Shown piece by piece: positions 19,522-31,355 of a DNA stretch of 47,437 bases. This stretch comes from Branchiostoma floridae (Eukaryota > Chordata > Leptocardii > Amphioxiformes > Branchiostomatidae). The notes beneath the pieces were generated by a model, which was not told where the DNA came from, made no database searches, and was given only the letters and a program-made list of their open reading frames with translations. The translations under genes and the position numbers were made by a program. The stretch is taken from NCBI RefSeq assembly GCF_000003815.2, contig NC_049980.1, positions 21,642,762 through 21,690,198 on the forward strand, read 5' to 3'. The first letter of the stretch is position 1. Each line of letters starts with the position of its first letter.

Positions 19522-22500
19522 GACTTATCTCCTCTAAGCAGCAGTGAATTTTTTTTGAAACTCTCTTTCTTGACAACATTTACTAGAGCAAATGTATCTG
19601 TGTATTTGTATCTACAAATTAATTACACATACTTCTTTAGTTATATTTGATAATTGAACAGTAACTGTAAATAAGTAGTTCTATATTTCATCTTCCATCA
19701 AATGCGAACATAAAATGTAAAACAGTATTCAGTAATGTAACGTTAAGTTAGATTTTTTCGTCAGTACGGTACGGTTGTCTGTGTGATGGCGATAATAGGT
19801 GAGGGGTAATGTTAATCTTGAAAGTACGGAAATAGGGCATACTTGAACTAACAGCTATGGATTAAATCTGAGAAAGATGCACTCCATAAGACTAATGATT
19901 TTATCCTTTTCAAATTAAAGATAAACCTTTAAAAATCGCCTTAGCTTAAATGGAGCAGAGATCGAGTCGAGCCTGGAACAGGAGAACTTGAGTGCCCCCT
20001 CGCCAGACAGGACGCAACCATGCGGTCTGCATTATTAATTTGTCCGTGATATAGCCTGGAGGTAAAATAGTCTCACCAGTCGAACCAACCGTCAGTAGGT
20101 GTCTAAGCACTGTCGTGAAGGCTTGTCTGTTAATTCAACGACTCTGATGGATTCCCGACCTAGTGAAATTCCTACCACCGGTAGTAACGGCGTCACCAGC
20201 CCGTGCGACGTACCCGACGAGCTGCTGCCAGTTGTGGCGGGCCTGACTTCCCCGCGCAGACACGTGCCTCTATGGCTCCATTCACTTAAGATTGCCCAGG
20301 CCTGCCTTGCCAGATATCTCATTTAAATATGATTATTAGGTACTTGAATATTGAAATGAGCCAAGTGCGAGCACATAGCTTGTAAATATGCAGTAGTTTG
20401 AGTGATAATTGCCGCCCAGTGTCCCGCCTTCACTTTGCATCCCAATCAGGCGCTAATCTGTCCTGGTGAGGTAATTGCTCGCACTCAATATCTAAAATCT
20501 GAGGAAGTGCAAAGGAAAGGACAAGACAGTCGTGTGTTTATACATACAGAATATTGGTTCATGACCACTAATGATTTCGACAAAACAAGAAACAATACAC
20601 ATCTGTGAAACGCTGAATGGGGATATGGGAATGCACGCGCTTTGATTAACTTTCATTCTATTTTCTAATCGTCATTTCTTTTTTCTTATTGATTCATTTT
20701 CTTTAACCATAAATTTGACACTTAAATATGACACTTTTGAGTTTGTCAATCACAGCAAACATGGAAGCTTCTTTGTTCAATCCTAAATTTCAGCAGGGCA
20801 GCCATTGTAAAAGTTGTATTTGCCACGGTGTATGTGTAGTCTGGTCTTTTGTCTCTGTCCGGGTGTGAACGACAAACAAAAGGTACCTTCTTCACAACCA
20901 GGGAGAACTACAATCTAACCCATACAAAAGATGGGGAAAAATCACAGTCTCATACTCAGATAGATGTTTGAAGTATTTGACATGCTTCTGAAAGTTTTAA
21001 CCACTCCCGCTGCTCTATAAACATTTATCAAAAATGTTATGCATCATACTTGAAGTGCTTCAGGTAAACTGCAAAAGAGCACAGCACAACATAAACACAT
21101 TAAATAGAAGACACCCTATATATTTCTATATAAACTCCTTGCCCTAAATGACCAGACTTTTTTGCCCAATATAACGGCCGGGGAAAGGGCATTTCACCAA
21201 CATGGGCGTTTCTGATAAGGGAAGCACAGGATTCTAGCTATAAAAAGAAAAGAACATACGAGTTGAATTAGTGTGGCTATTTTCCTTTATCGGCCTAGAT
21301 CATATATATGGTTGTCTGCCTGGACCAACCTCCAAATAACACAACTTATGTACAATTGTCTTGGGGGAAATATAGAAGGAGGAGACCAATGGCACTTTTT
21401 TCACGTTTTTCTACAAAAGTTTACACATCGAAGTATACTGTACATGCATTTGGGTGGATTTAAAATTCTTTTCATCATGGGCAATTTTACTCTGACAGCC
21501 CTAAACAAACATTCTAATCAGTAATGATAACAAACATGGCGACAGGTCAGAATCATTATGGCTGTAGATTGCATAGTATTCTCTAATGATTTGTTGTTCT
21601 CATGGTCAGTTTTATACACTATTTCATGCAAACTATAGCAACCCGTATTATGTCTTACTTCTCAAAGCACACAATTTGGCTCTCTGTTCTATTCTGGAGC
21701 GTTCGAAAAAATTGTTGGACCAAAATCGCGTCATTTCATACCCCAGTTTGGCAGTATTGAGTCAAGGAGGTTGTAATGTATTGAGCAAGGGGGTTAATAT
21801 CTGAGCTATATAACTTATCTCCAAGCAGAACTTGCGGTAGCATAAGATAGTATTAGTGAGGAGTTTCATTAGCCTCCGCCTTCCTTCCCAAGCTAATGAT
21901 GCTATCTTATGCCACGGCAAACTCCCTTCCTCGGCAAACCAAGCTCCTTGGGCAAAATCCCTTTCCCGGCGCATGAAAACGTAGCTAGACGTTGAAAATC
22001 GCGAACCAACGCCCACCCCCCCATCCCCAATAAAAACCAGCCCCGTTCGAAGACTGCAACAGAGGCAAAGTCGGACTTGTTTTGACCGAATTTTGCTGAG
22101 TTTTTGCCGAATAGTACAGTCTCTTGACACCAGGGATTCAAAGCCGCGCTGCGGGGCCAAAATACCCGGCCCAGTTGGTGGCGCTTGAACCCTACTTTTA
22201 CATTTTGTACGGCTTTCTGGATGTGCATCTTGTAGAATCCATCTCCAACGTAAATAGAGAGACTGATTCTCTAAGACTGCCTAAAACTTTTCTCGTTCTA
22301 TGAGCATAATAACAATCTTGCTACAAAACAACTGTTTATACCAACAGACTAGTCTACGCATAACAATAAACCTTGGTTCTTTTGTCATGGCACAAGTGCA
22401 AATTACAGCTAATTCCTTCCCATGGAGGTGGTAATTACGACCTGTCACGTTGAGTGATGGGCAGATTTACTAAAACATGGCTTACAGGGTAAAAATTGAT

Positions 22501-23458
22501 GGTACAAACTTCAAACCTTTGTAGAAAACGGTAGCAATGACTTAGAATGATTGAAAAGGAAATTAAATCGTTGGAAATGTCCTGTTCTACACTCAGGTGT
22601 AGTTGAATATATTGTATATGGTCTTTGTTTTGAGTTATAAGGTGATTATAGAAAAAGGTACCCTAAAATTATATGCATAAATGTGAAAAAATCAATATTT
22701 TTCACAGAGCAGGAACATGTTTCTCAATAAATCTCACTAGTTCTGAAAGGGAACATATGTAAGTATGTACTAAAAAAATTTCATGTAATTTGCGCGTTGG
22801 GAATGGTTTTCTAGACTACATTTTGTTGGAAAAATTATACATCATAATAAATTGTAATATCTCAAAATTCAGAGTATGTAACTTCATAAATGACTCATGT
22901 TTGCATTCTTATAGTTGTGTTTTTCGTATACACCAGATTTGAGGCATTTTAAAGCTTCTATGACGGAGTTATGACAATTTTCCTACAGGACTTTGAAAGT
23001 AGTGCTCATATGCCCTGGGCCATCTTAAGTCAACAGAGGGTACCTGTACGATACACGCGGGTCAGAAATGTGTGAGGAGTGAGTATGCATAACTAGAGTT
23101 CCACGACGTCGACTTCATGCCTTTGCCAAATGATATTAACCTTTTCAAGTGAATTATCATATTTGCTATTGATTATAAACTTTCTTCATTTATTGTGCAA
23201 ATTCCCTGTAGATTCGCAAGTTAGTATCCTATCATGTGCGTAGCTATAGCGTTAATCACTTTGGCTTTCTTCATAACCAAAACCATGACGATCCTTCAAC
23301 ACGTTCTTGAGTTATTCTCCTATAAACTTTGAAACAAAATCGGTCCCTGCGGTTCCAAAAAAGCACTCTCTATATCCCAATGGTTATCTACCACTACCAC
23401 TTAGGAAGAACTACATCGTGTCCAGAACATGGTTTTCATTACTGTTTTTGTTCTTTAG
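19522..23458. other. Long region with no confirmed gene
   Basis: Between POLR2M and the first confirmed methyltransferase exon I find one candidate exon (20147 onward, listed separately) and otherwise no convincing coding sequence. A short inverted repeat GCATAAGATAG/CTATCTTATGC lies at 21840-21850 and 21902-21912. The GC-richer patch 21890-22200 looks like old repeat material. The missing 5' exons of the methyltransferase should be here or have been lost. Confidence 0.5.
20147..20289 (+). CDS. Candidate 5' exon of the methyltransferase gene
   Basis: An ATG at 20147 opens about 48 codons whose end, LLPVVAGLTSPRRHVPLW, resembles the N-terminal GL..PRK.LP.+FYD region of EgtD-family proteins. 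The following block with the FYD..GS.LFE motif is not found downstream in either strand. I cannot see a good donor near 20285 (a poor one, CAC|GTGCCT, lies just inside the block), so the 3' boundary is arbitrary. It may be a real first exon with the next exon lost or rearranged, or chance similarity. Confidence 0.35.
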
Positions 23459-26172
23459 GATTATACAAACATCTAAGAGCTACAAACTCTGGCAGCACGA
23501 GTACAGTATACTTCAGACCCACGCAGACGACATCGCCAGAAAAGTGTCGTTCCCAGCCATTCTTGTTGATCTCGGCAGCGCTGCTTCCTCCAAAACCCGT
23601 CTGATCATAGAGGCTATGTTGAAGCGACAGGGAAACTTTACGTTTGTGCCGGTGGATACAGCAAAGGGTATTCTTGATTTTTCATTCTGTTGATGGATTC
23701 TATCTACGGCAGTAAATAACTAAGAGCTTAGAATGTTCACAAGTAGCAATCAGATAAGTGGAGACAATGTTTACCAACATTTAACCAACGTTTAGTATGT
23801 CACTGTCCTTACACAGTCTCGCTTGCGGGGATTAGTTGACCCCAGAAGAGAGCTTCAACTGACCCGTAGAAAGCCTACACTACCTATTAGTATTTAGGCC
23901 AAGGCCACGAAGACTGGATTTACAGGTTTCTAGCGGCAGGCCCGACAGTTCCCGCTCTCATTACTGCCAGTGATACATGGGCTGTACATACCTAGCCTGA
24001 GTATCATCCTCCGTAGTAACCGCTGGCTCACGACTACGGAGGATGATACTCAGGCTAGTACATACCACAGGGTAGTGCCAAAAATCAGTGCATGGAAAAT
24101 ATGCTCGATGATCTTTTCCCCCATACTGATTAAAAGATTAATCCAAATTTTGCGACTGCGTACAACTTAAATATGATTTATGATTGACATGATTATTGCT
24201 GCCCTATACTAACTGTATAATTCAGACGCTGGAAGCTTGACTTAAAATCAAAAGGGAACCGTACAAAGTCATCTATCATAACTGATCTTTTTTCATCGCA
24301 TTCCTTTGAAACAGAATTCATTGAGACCTGTGGTCGGCAGCTGGAGAGAGACTACCCCGGCCTTACTGTGGAGCCCTTTTGTGGGTTATACATGGACGGT
24401 GTGCGACACTCTGTCGCTAGAAATGGTACCAAATTACTGCTGTTTCTGGGCAGCAGCCTCGGCGGCGTCTCCATCCATGAGCAGCTGAAGATGCTTCAGG
24501 AGATCCGCGCACAGCTAAAGGGTATGGATATCTGGGTTACAGAGAGCTACGATCTCAAAATGTGGACTTGTACCTACGTCTAATCATGTAGTACTGTTAC
24601 GATTTCATAATTGACTTTTTTTTCATTGTTGGAGAACATGTGAAATTTCTTTAAAAACGTTGCAGTTACATCAATGATCATTCACAGTGCCACGTGCACG
24701 TTCGTGTCAGATTACGAAGGGTGTAAAATCAAAGCTCGACCCTCTAAATCATTTTCACCTGTCTCTGTATAGATTGATGTGCCGTTTTGAATCATTTTCA
24801 TCAAAGGAGATCATGCTTTGTAAAAGTTCTTTAACTGAAGGTTAAATGATTTCTCCTATGAAAGAACACAAACAGCCAACATAGCGCTTCCATGAGAAAC
24901 GGAATATCACATACTCCCAAAACAAACTTTGCAATGAAGGCAAATGCCGGGACTTACGTGGCAGCTGGTCTCTCCATCCATGTCTACTTTTCTGGTAAAA
25001 TACCTGATTTTCTTTGCAGTGAAAATCTTTATCTTCGCAGGCGACTTCTTGTATTTCCAGTTTTGCTCTTATGTGTGATATGAGTGTAGGATTAACAACC
25101 CGTCCCCACTGTTGATGTAGATCAGGACAGGTTCGTGCTTGGGATAGACCTGAACACAGACCGAGAGGCTTTGTCTCAGGCGTAAGGTGATCAGTGGATA
25201 CCAATCTGGCGAGACAACCTGATTTCCCGTCTTAATAAGGTCAGAAACAAATTGATATCTATCTGCGCATGAGATGCCAGGTATGTTAATATACATCAAG
25301 CAAGATAACAGTCATGCTGTTATCTGCCCAAATAAGGTTACATAGATGTTTATGTCCGTTTGCATTAAACGCGTACGCATGCTGATATCAGTCATAAGTA
25401 AGGTATGTTGACATCAATTGACGGTCGTTAATCATCTGACCGGAGTACGCTTCAAATGGGAAGATATATATCTGGACCTTATCTTGTGAGTCAATTTTCT
25501 TCACTTGTATTAACAATCTTTCTACTGCCAAACCTATCCTAGGACTTTGGCGGAAACATGAACCCTGACATGTTTAAATTCAACTTCCAATTCGTGGAGA
25601 ACCCTGAAGATGGTGACACACCAAGTTACGTTCAGCTATCCCTCAGCAGCTTCGGCAAACAAAGGGTGCACCTTGGTGAGTGTTCTTACTGAGTCCGGGG
25701 CTCCCACGCATGGATATCCAATATCTAAAATTCTCATTCTGATTATAATTTAAAGGACTGAGACGAAAAAAATGTCTAAGAAATGGTATAATCAAAACTA
25801 CAGCATTTCTATCACATCTAGTAACAAGGCAGCTCATCTACAGACAGACCAAGATTGTCCGTGTACGGCAAATGGGTTAAAGAAAAAGAAGGAAAGCAGG
25901 AAACTAACATAAACACAACTATAACCTTAGTCTTCTATGTCTCCATTGCGAACGTTTTCTCCATTCCAGAAAAACTTGGCCTCGACATTGACTTTTGTGA
26001 TGGCGAAAGCATAAATTTTTACGAGGGGCCGAACACCAGCTGCAAGTGGAACATGAAGCAGCTGCTCCGCCTAGCGGAGAGGAGCGGCTTTGCGGTAGAT
26101 GCCCTCTGGACAAATGATGAGGACAGTTATTGCGTCATCTGTCTGGCACCTGCGGGCGTCAGTGAATTCTAA
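23459..26172 (+). CDS. EgtD-family histidine methyltransferase-like gene, 5' incomplete and broken by inversion
   Basis: Plus-strand exons: 23459-23667, 24315-24521, 25121 to about 25182, 25543-25675, 25970-26172 (stop TAA). A further block is on the opposite strand at 25293-25219. Domain: SAM-dependent Methyltransf_33 (EgtD). Visible motifs are SILQTHADDIARK, LVDLGSAASSKTRLII (SAM-binding loop), FVPVD, LLLFLGSSLGG, FVLGIDLNTDREAL, a degenerate SCKW motif and GFAVDALWTNDEDSYCVI. EgtD trimethylates histidine in ergothioneine synthesis; here the substrate is unknown. In the TEISCKF position of mycobacterial EgtD, which contacts the substrate imidazole through Glu and Ser, this protein reads PNTSCKW, so the Glu is replaced. 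The N-terminal part is missing. As assembled, splicing the 25121 exon to 25543 shifts frame and stops after a few codons. Confidence 0.82.
23992..24058. mobile_element. 67-bp hairpin insertion flanked by TACATAC
   Basis: Perfect 26-bp inverted arms (23992-24017 and 24033-24058; left begins CTAGCCTGAGTATCATCC) surround a 15-base loop. TACATAC directly flanks both sides (23985-23991 and 24059-24065), like a target-site duplication. It lies in an intron of the methyltransferase gene. Very small for a MITE; I infer an insertion from the flanks. Confidence 0.8.
25183..25293. other. Microinversion of about 111 bp splitting a coding exon
   Basis: Plus-strand coding ends at TCTCAGGCG(TA). On the minus strand from 25293 to 25219 there are 25 open codons, YINIPGISCADRYQFVSDL and on to GNQ, ending at a donor CAG|GTTGTC. 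Flipping 25183-25293 joins GCG to TAT to read SQAYINIPG, matching the AY.D..G block expected at this place in EgtD proteins. The restored exon ends in phase 0, as the exon at 25543 (GAC TTT GGC) requires. A TA microhomology is shared at the breakpoint. No acceptor AG lies directly before the inverted block, which favours a split exon over a separate inverted exon. Confidence 0.8.
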
Positions 26173-27798
26173 CTTTAACTTGAACTTGAAAACTGCGTTT
26201 GTTTGTAATGCTGGTAAGATGCTGAATAGACAGATACAACAATATGTAGATTTAGACATGTGAAGGTTATGATGAAGGTTCGACGAAGGTTCGGCGCCCA
26301 GGTAATAAGATACGCCAAATCTTAATTACTTAAGCCCAATAGTAATTACTCAACCAACAGGATATGATTTTTTGGAAACGGCCATATGTGAGTGTAGGTA
26401 AAAAGATATGAACAGATCGCATGCAAATGTCTAATCAAAAGTTATGTCGTCTTCAATGAAAGGCTACTGTCCTTCTCACACATACCGTCACAACTCTCAC
26501 ACACACATCTGTCCGTGGTGCTGAACAACATCCACACACAAACGGACCCCTCCGTGTTGCTGTCTACCATCCACATCCAAACACGCGTCCTTGGTGCTGA
26601 ACACCTTTCACACACAAAGTGCACCTGTTTTTGATTTTGAACACCTTCCAAACATAAAAAAGCTGTCCTTGGTGCTGAACACCATCCACTCAAAGTGCAC
26701 CTCTGTTTTGATAAACAGAATATATTGTAAATATGCAGACTCTACTCTGGTTGAGATCTAACCCTTAGCCATTGCCTAAGACCTCTCAAGACATTGTGGT
26801 TTATATATACCCATGTTTGCACTTGGTGTGTTTGCTTCAATTTTGTTTGAATTAGCATACTTGTTTGTATACAAGACTACAGTTATCGTTTTACAGTTAT
26901 CCTTTTATACAGCCTCCAAATGTTCAAAGGTATGTGTAAACAGTAGTTTTGCATAATGCGTGTATTCTAAAGGCTACTGTTGGGAAGAACCACAGTATCA
27001 AATGTCAGCTTATACAAACAATTTAATGAAGATGCAGGTTTAGTTGAAACAACAGTGATCCTTGACATCTATTTTGAAATTTTAAAAACAAATGTAAAAT
27101 ACTTTCATCATTCATCTATCGTGGCTTACCCAAATGTTGTTTATTCAAACATATGCTAAAATGATTTGCATTACAATCAATCAACCAATAAATCAGTTAA
27201 TAAGAAACAAACTGAATTCGAAATTTTGTATAGTATACTCCTGTAGACCAGTCTACAAATGCAACAAACAATATGGAAGTGCAAAAAAAGTGTGCATAAG
27301 AGAACAAATTTGTCACTGCAACTACTAGGCCTATCTATGAATGCAGCAAAAGGCAACTGCATAGGTTTAGCTCACTATCTCCATAAATCAAACACAAGCT
27401 ATTACTGCTTAAACTTATTTCCTAACATATATATCACTCCTTCTTAACAAAACTATAACTAGTTTGCAATACACTTCACGCAAATATCACTCTCGGCTGA
27501 ATTGAGAAAGCCTTGCATAGACATAAACAAAGAATTGTTATTCACTATTTTTCTAAATTCATTTGTCAGACATATAGTAGTATATGATTAACTTAATACA
27601 AAAAGCCTTAGTACAACTTTTGTATGTAGTGTATACATATCTAATGGTCTTTACTCAAATTATTAGTTCACACATTTTTTGTTTGGCTAACATTTTATAG
27701 GAATCTTAATCACTAATTTGGTAGCATTGTTCTTTTTCACACAAAAACCTGCTTAACTGCTAATAAAAGGTTTACAAATTCTCTGTTTGGTCCACTTT
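26173..27798. other. Convergent intergenic region
   Basis: This lies between the 3' ends of the methyltransferase gene (+) and the giant gene (-). Apart from the small minisatellite at about 26500-26710 I see nothing coding. A TTTATT at 27140-27145 could be a minus-strand poly-A signal for the giant gene, but it is far from the stop codon. Confidence 0.5.
26500..26710. repeat. Degenerate minisatellite of about 39 bp
   Basis: About five diverged copies contain a core like TTGGTGCTGAACACC followed by TCCACACACAAA and GTGCACCTG. Copy boundaries are irregular. Confidence 0.7.
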
Positions 27799-30700
27799 TT
27801 AAACAAGTTCCTCGTCACTGTCCAGAGGCAGTAAGATGCTTTTCCATGCCGAGCTGCGATCTTCCAGCATGCGGGCTTTCTTGCGAGCCTATTATAAGAG
27901 ACATTATTGTTAACATACAGACAAATAGTCAAATGTTGTACAGTCCAATAGATTCACATACATGTACAGGATACACAATGCTACTGTCCTTTAGCTGAAA
28001 ATGTATTATTCCCCACTGATGGACTAATTTGAACTTTCCTAATAAGGACCTTAATATACCCCTAAGTCCAGCTATGTTAGATCTGGTCCACTCCCAACAA
28101 TTGCTACCCGGATAGGTAGTAACAATTGTCAAACTTGATAAGCAAAACACATGTTATCCTCATTTGAAGGCTGGTCAAATGGGATGCAGTGTTGCAGCTC
28201 AAGCAAAATAAATTCAACATCACCTATTGAAACTGCAAATAAATGGCCCTACTTTGGCAAAAGCTGCGCACGTAAGTTAATGATCTAAGCACTTTTACCT
28301 CATTCTTCTGTGACATCTTCCTGGTTGTTACCTCCACTGCTTTAGCTTTCTCCTCAGCAGTCTGTTCTATGGGAATGATCTGCACAAACAGTGTATGTCA
28401 ATGAATGACATTCAGATGCAGGTTTGTGGTCACTATATCATGACATTACAGAGGCGCTTGTCATGAATTCCAGTGCACAGTCCTTACATAAATATGCAAA
28501 ATGTAACTCGCTAATGATATATTTCGAGTGACATGAAATACAAGTACATGAATTAAATTTACAGCATATCTTTCAGACCCTGTGTCATATTATACATGTA
28601 CAGGTTATATGGTAATTAATTGCTAGAACAAGTGCACACACTAAAAAAGACACACAGATACAATCATGCAAAATTGCAGAAAGCTTCCAACTTACAATTT
28701 CCTCCTCCTGCTCCTCCTCATCTGATATTGGAGCACACGTCCCAGCAACAAAGGTCAGATTTCTGGACTCTGAATTCTTTTCAGGTATGGCCCCAAACAA
28801 TTGTGGATCAGGTTGGAACACTGGGCCACTGTAGGTTGTCCTTCTGGTTGGGTTCTTTGTGGGTGATGGAGAGAACATATCATGGACAGGTGGCTTTGTC
28901 AGAGGCGGGAGGGCATGCTCTTTAGTTGTTTTGATGTTGTCCATCTCAATGTCCGGCTGTAGCAAAACAAACAAATTCATCAAGCTACACATAAAACTTA
29001 CCTTTCAGGAACATAAATTGCATAACTCTTCAACACTTTAAAATACCTTTTACCAATGCAAAGTTATTTAGTTGCCTGCTCAGTTTCATCAAAATAAATG
29101 TTGTGACTATCTGTCATTGGTCCAGACTGGTCAGATGTATTACCTGGTCTGATGACATATCCCATGCTGAAACCATCTTTGCTGGTTGTGGTGGTCTGGA
29201 GCTAGAGGTGAATTCTGCGGGTGATGAGGGAAGCTGACGGGGGCTCCTCTCACTTCCAGCTGGCAGAGCTGGTTCTGGTGCTACCTTTCTCCCCGACCTG
29301 GGTCTGGATGTTGCACTTGTAGGTCGACTGTTGGGAGTTTCTGGGCGGCCTGTGGGTGTTGTGGGCCGTTTCCATGGCATCTTTGGATGACCCTTTTGTA
29401 TCTCCGGAAGCTCCACTGGTAAATCCCCTTCTTCTGATGCAGCTCTGGGGAAGTCGTTTGTCCCTACAGGCTTGCACATTTGAATGGTAGGGTCCCGAGG
29501 AGACTCCCCTTTCTCTTTCTTCTTATACCGTCGTCTCCTTGGTCTTACAGGTGGAGCATCATGGGTACCATCTTTACTCATGGGGCTCATCATGCTCTCT
29601 TCTGCAAAGTCATGGAATAATTAGGGTTAGAAATATGTAACACACACAAAAGCATGAAGGAGCACGTTCTCTTAAAAATCAGCATTACATAGCAAATACA
29701 AGCATCATATATCATCATTATGATATTTTGAGAGAAAAATCTATTAAAAGTTTCTGACTTCTAAGTAAAATATTCATGAATGATGAGTCATCTAAGTGGT
29801 ATTGTAACAATCCGAGCAACAATTTATCAGGCCTATCCTAATAATGTTAACTAAATGTATTAAAGTGTCAACTAAAAAAATGGAAGGAACATTTCCTTAT
29901 AAAGCTGTAATGTCACTGACATCTTTTAGTTGTTAGCATAACTCTGACCTTTGTCATCAGATAGAGGGGGGAGGATGGTTGTTGATTTTGTTGGCCCCCC
30001 AGGTGCTGGCAGTGGTGGAGGCAGTACAAACGGTGATGGAACACACTGTAGGGAGGCAGTAAAGTGATGTTTATTACCATTTTCAGTATCAACATGCTAA
30101 TAAACCAATAGTATAAATGAAAATACTTGCCACCATCTATCAGCATCTGGCCAATAAAAGATATGTTGAGCAAAAATTTCATGATCATAGTAAGGTTACA
30201 CGTGCTGGCTTCCAGGACATGCATAAAGCCCATTGTAAAATCCAAGAAAATTGTCTTGAAGTTCTTGCTCAGAACAGCTACCGCATACTCATGAGAATGG
30301 GTCTAACCTCACTGTCCCCTCTAGTCTCTTCAAACATAACTGGAGATTTTCCAAGAGGTGGGTGCTGACTGGGAAGGAGCTGACGTGGACTGTCCCGTGG
30401 CAGAAGAGAAGCTGTAGAGCCAAATGCTGGTTCACTCATGTCTGAGATGACATCATCCCCCTCTCCACTTCTTTCCATACCCTGTCGTAGGCAAAGAGTT
30501 GGACTAATTTTTAACATGACAACAGCTAGTACTTTAATCCAATCATTAAATTAAACGATATGAAGTCCATGCATAAATATAGTTGCCAGAGGACACTTAG
30601 CAGTTGGGCATACCTGGTACTAGTACATTTCTTACCTGTCATTAGATGACTAAGTATACCAAGTATTCCAATTATAGTATACTAACTATGCTACAGTTAC

Positions 30701-31355
30701 TATAAAAGTAGAAATGTGGTCTTCACCTTAAGTGGAGGAAGGACAACTTTCCCACTTGTCTGCTCTTTTGGCTCTGGAAGGCAAAGCTCCTCCACTTCAT
30801 TTTTCCTCTTCCTTTGCTTCTTCCTCTTGGGTACTTGCCCACTACTTGATGCATGAGGTTCATCAGTACCACAAGCACCATCTCTGAGACTCATCTAATC
30901 ATAGTCAGTGGAAGAATCAGGTGAGTAGGCTGTGCAGTATCGACTTCATGGAAAATAGCTTAAATACCTTCATCAATATTTGAAATACTATATGGTAAAT
31001 TAACAACTAATTCCTGAAAACTGTACATGTTTTGAGGTTAGAGAATTCAGAAATTTTAGGTGAAGAATTGTACCCAGCTCCTTACCCTACTTCCCATCTT
31101 GGACGTGCCATCTTCCTCCGGTTCCTCTCCAAACCTCGGCTCTCCCTCCTCCCCCACCCAGCTCTGCCGTAGGGGATCCGGGAGCAGTTTCAACAGCGGT
31201 GCAACTGACGTGGTCTCCACTATTGTTTTCTTGTCACGCACAGTCCGAGTGTCATCTTCATCCCATTCAAGCTCCTCAAATGTAGGGTTGTTTATGACAT
31301 AAGCCAGGTCAACAACAGACATGTTTGCTTTCCTTTTCTTGTTCTTCTTCTTTAC
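27799..31355 (-). other. Cytoplasmic tail of the giant protein, eight small exons, 532 aa
   Basis: The tail starts with a basic anchor, then VINNPTFEELEWDEDD, a Pro-rich middle with several PxxP runs (VLPPPLPAPGGPTK; RPTTPTGRPETPNSRPTS), basic RPRRRRYKKKEKG, and an acidic patch ISDEEEQEEEI. It ends in IIPIEQTAEEKAKAVEV and SAWKSILLPLDSDEELV. It looks mostly disordered with probable SH3 and phosphorylation sites. The final ELV could be a class III PDZ ligand. No kinase, TIR or death domain is seen. Confidence 0.85.

Noticed and set aside
21762-22228. Minus-strand open frames of 108-132 aa
   Set aside because: No recognisable domain and no splice context; composition and nearby inverted repeats suggest old transposon material.
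25069-25299. A separate minus-strand gene at 25.2 kb
   Set aside because: Only the first 25 codons resemble a protein, and they match the missing block of the surrounding plus-strand gene; the rest is its antisense.
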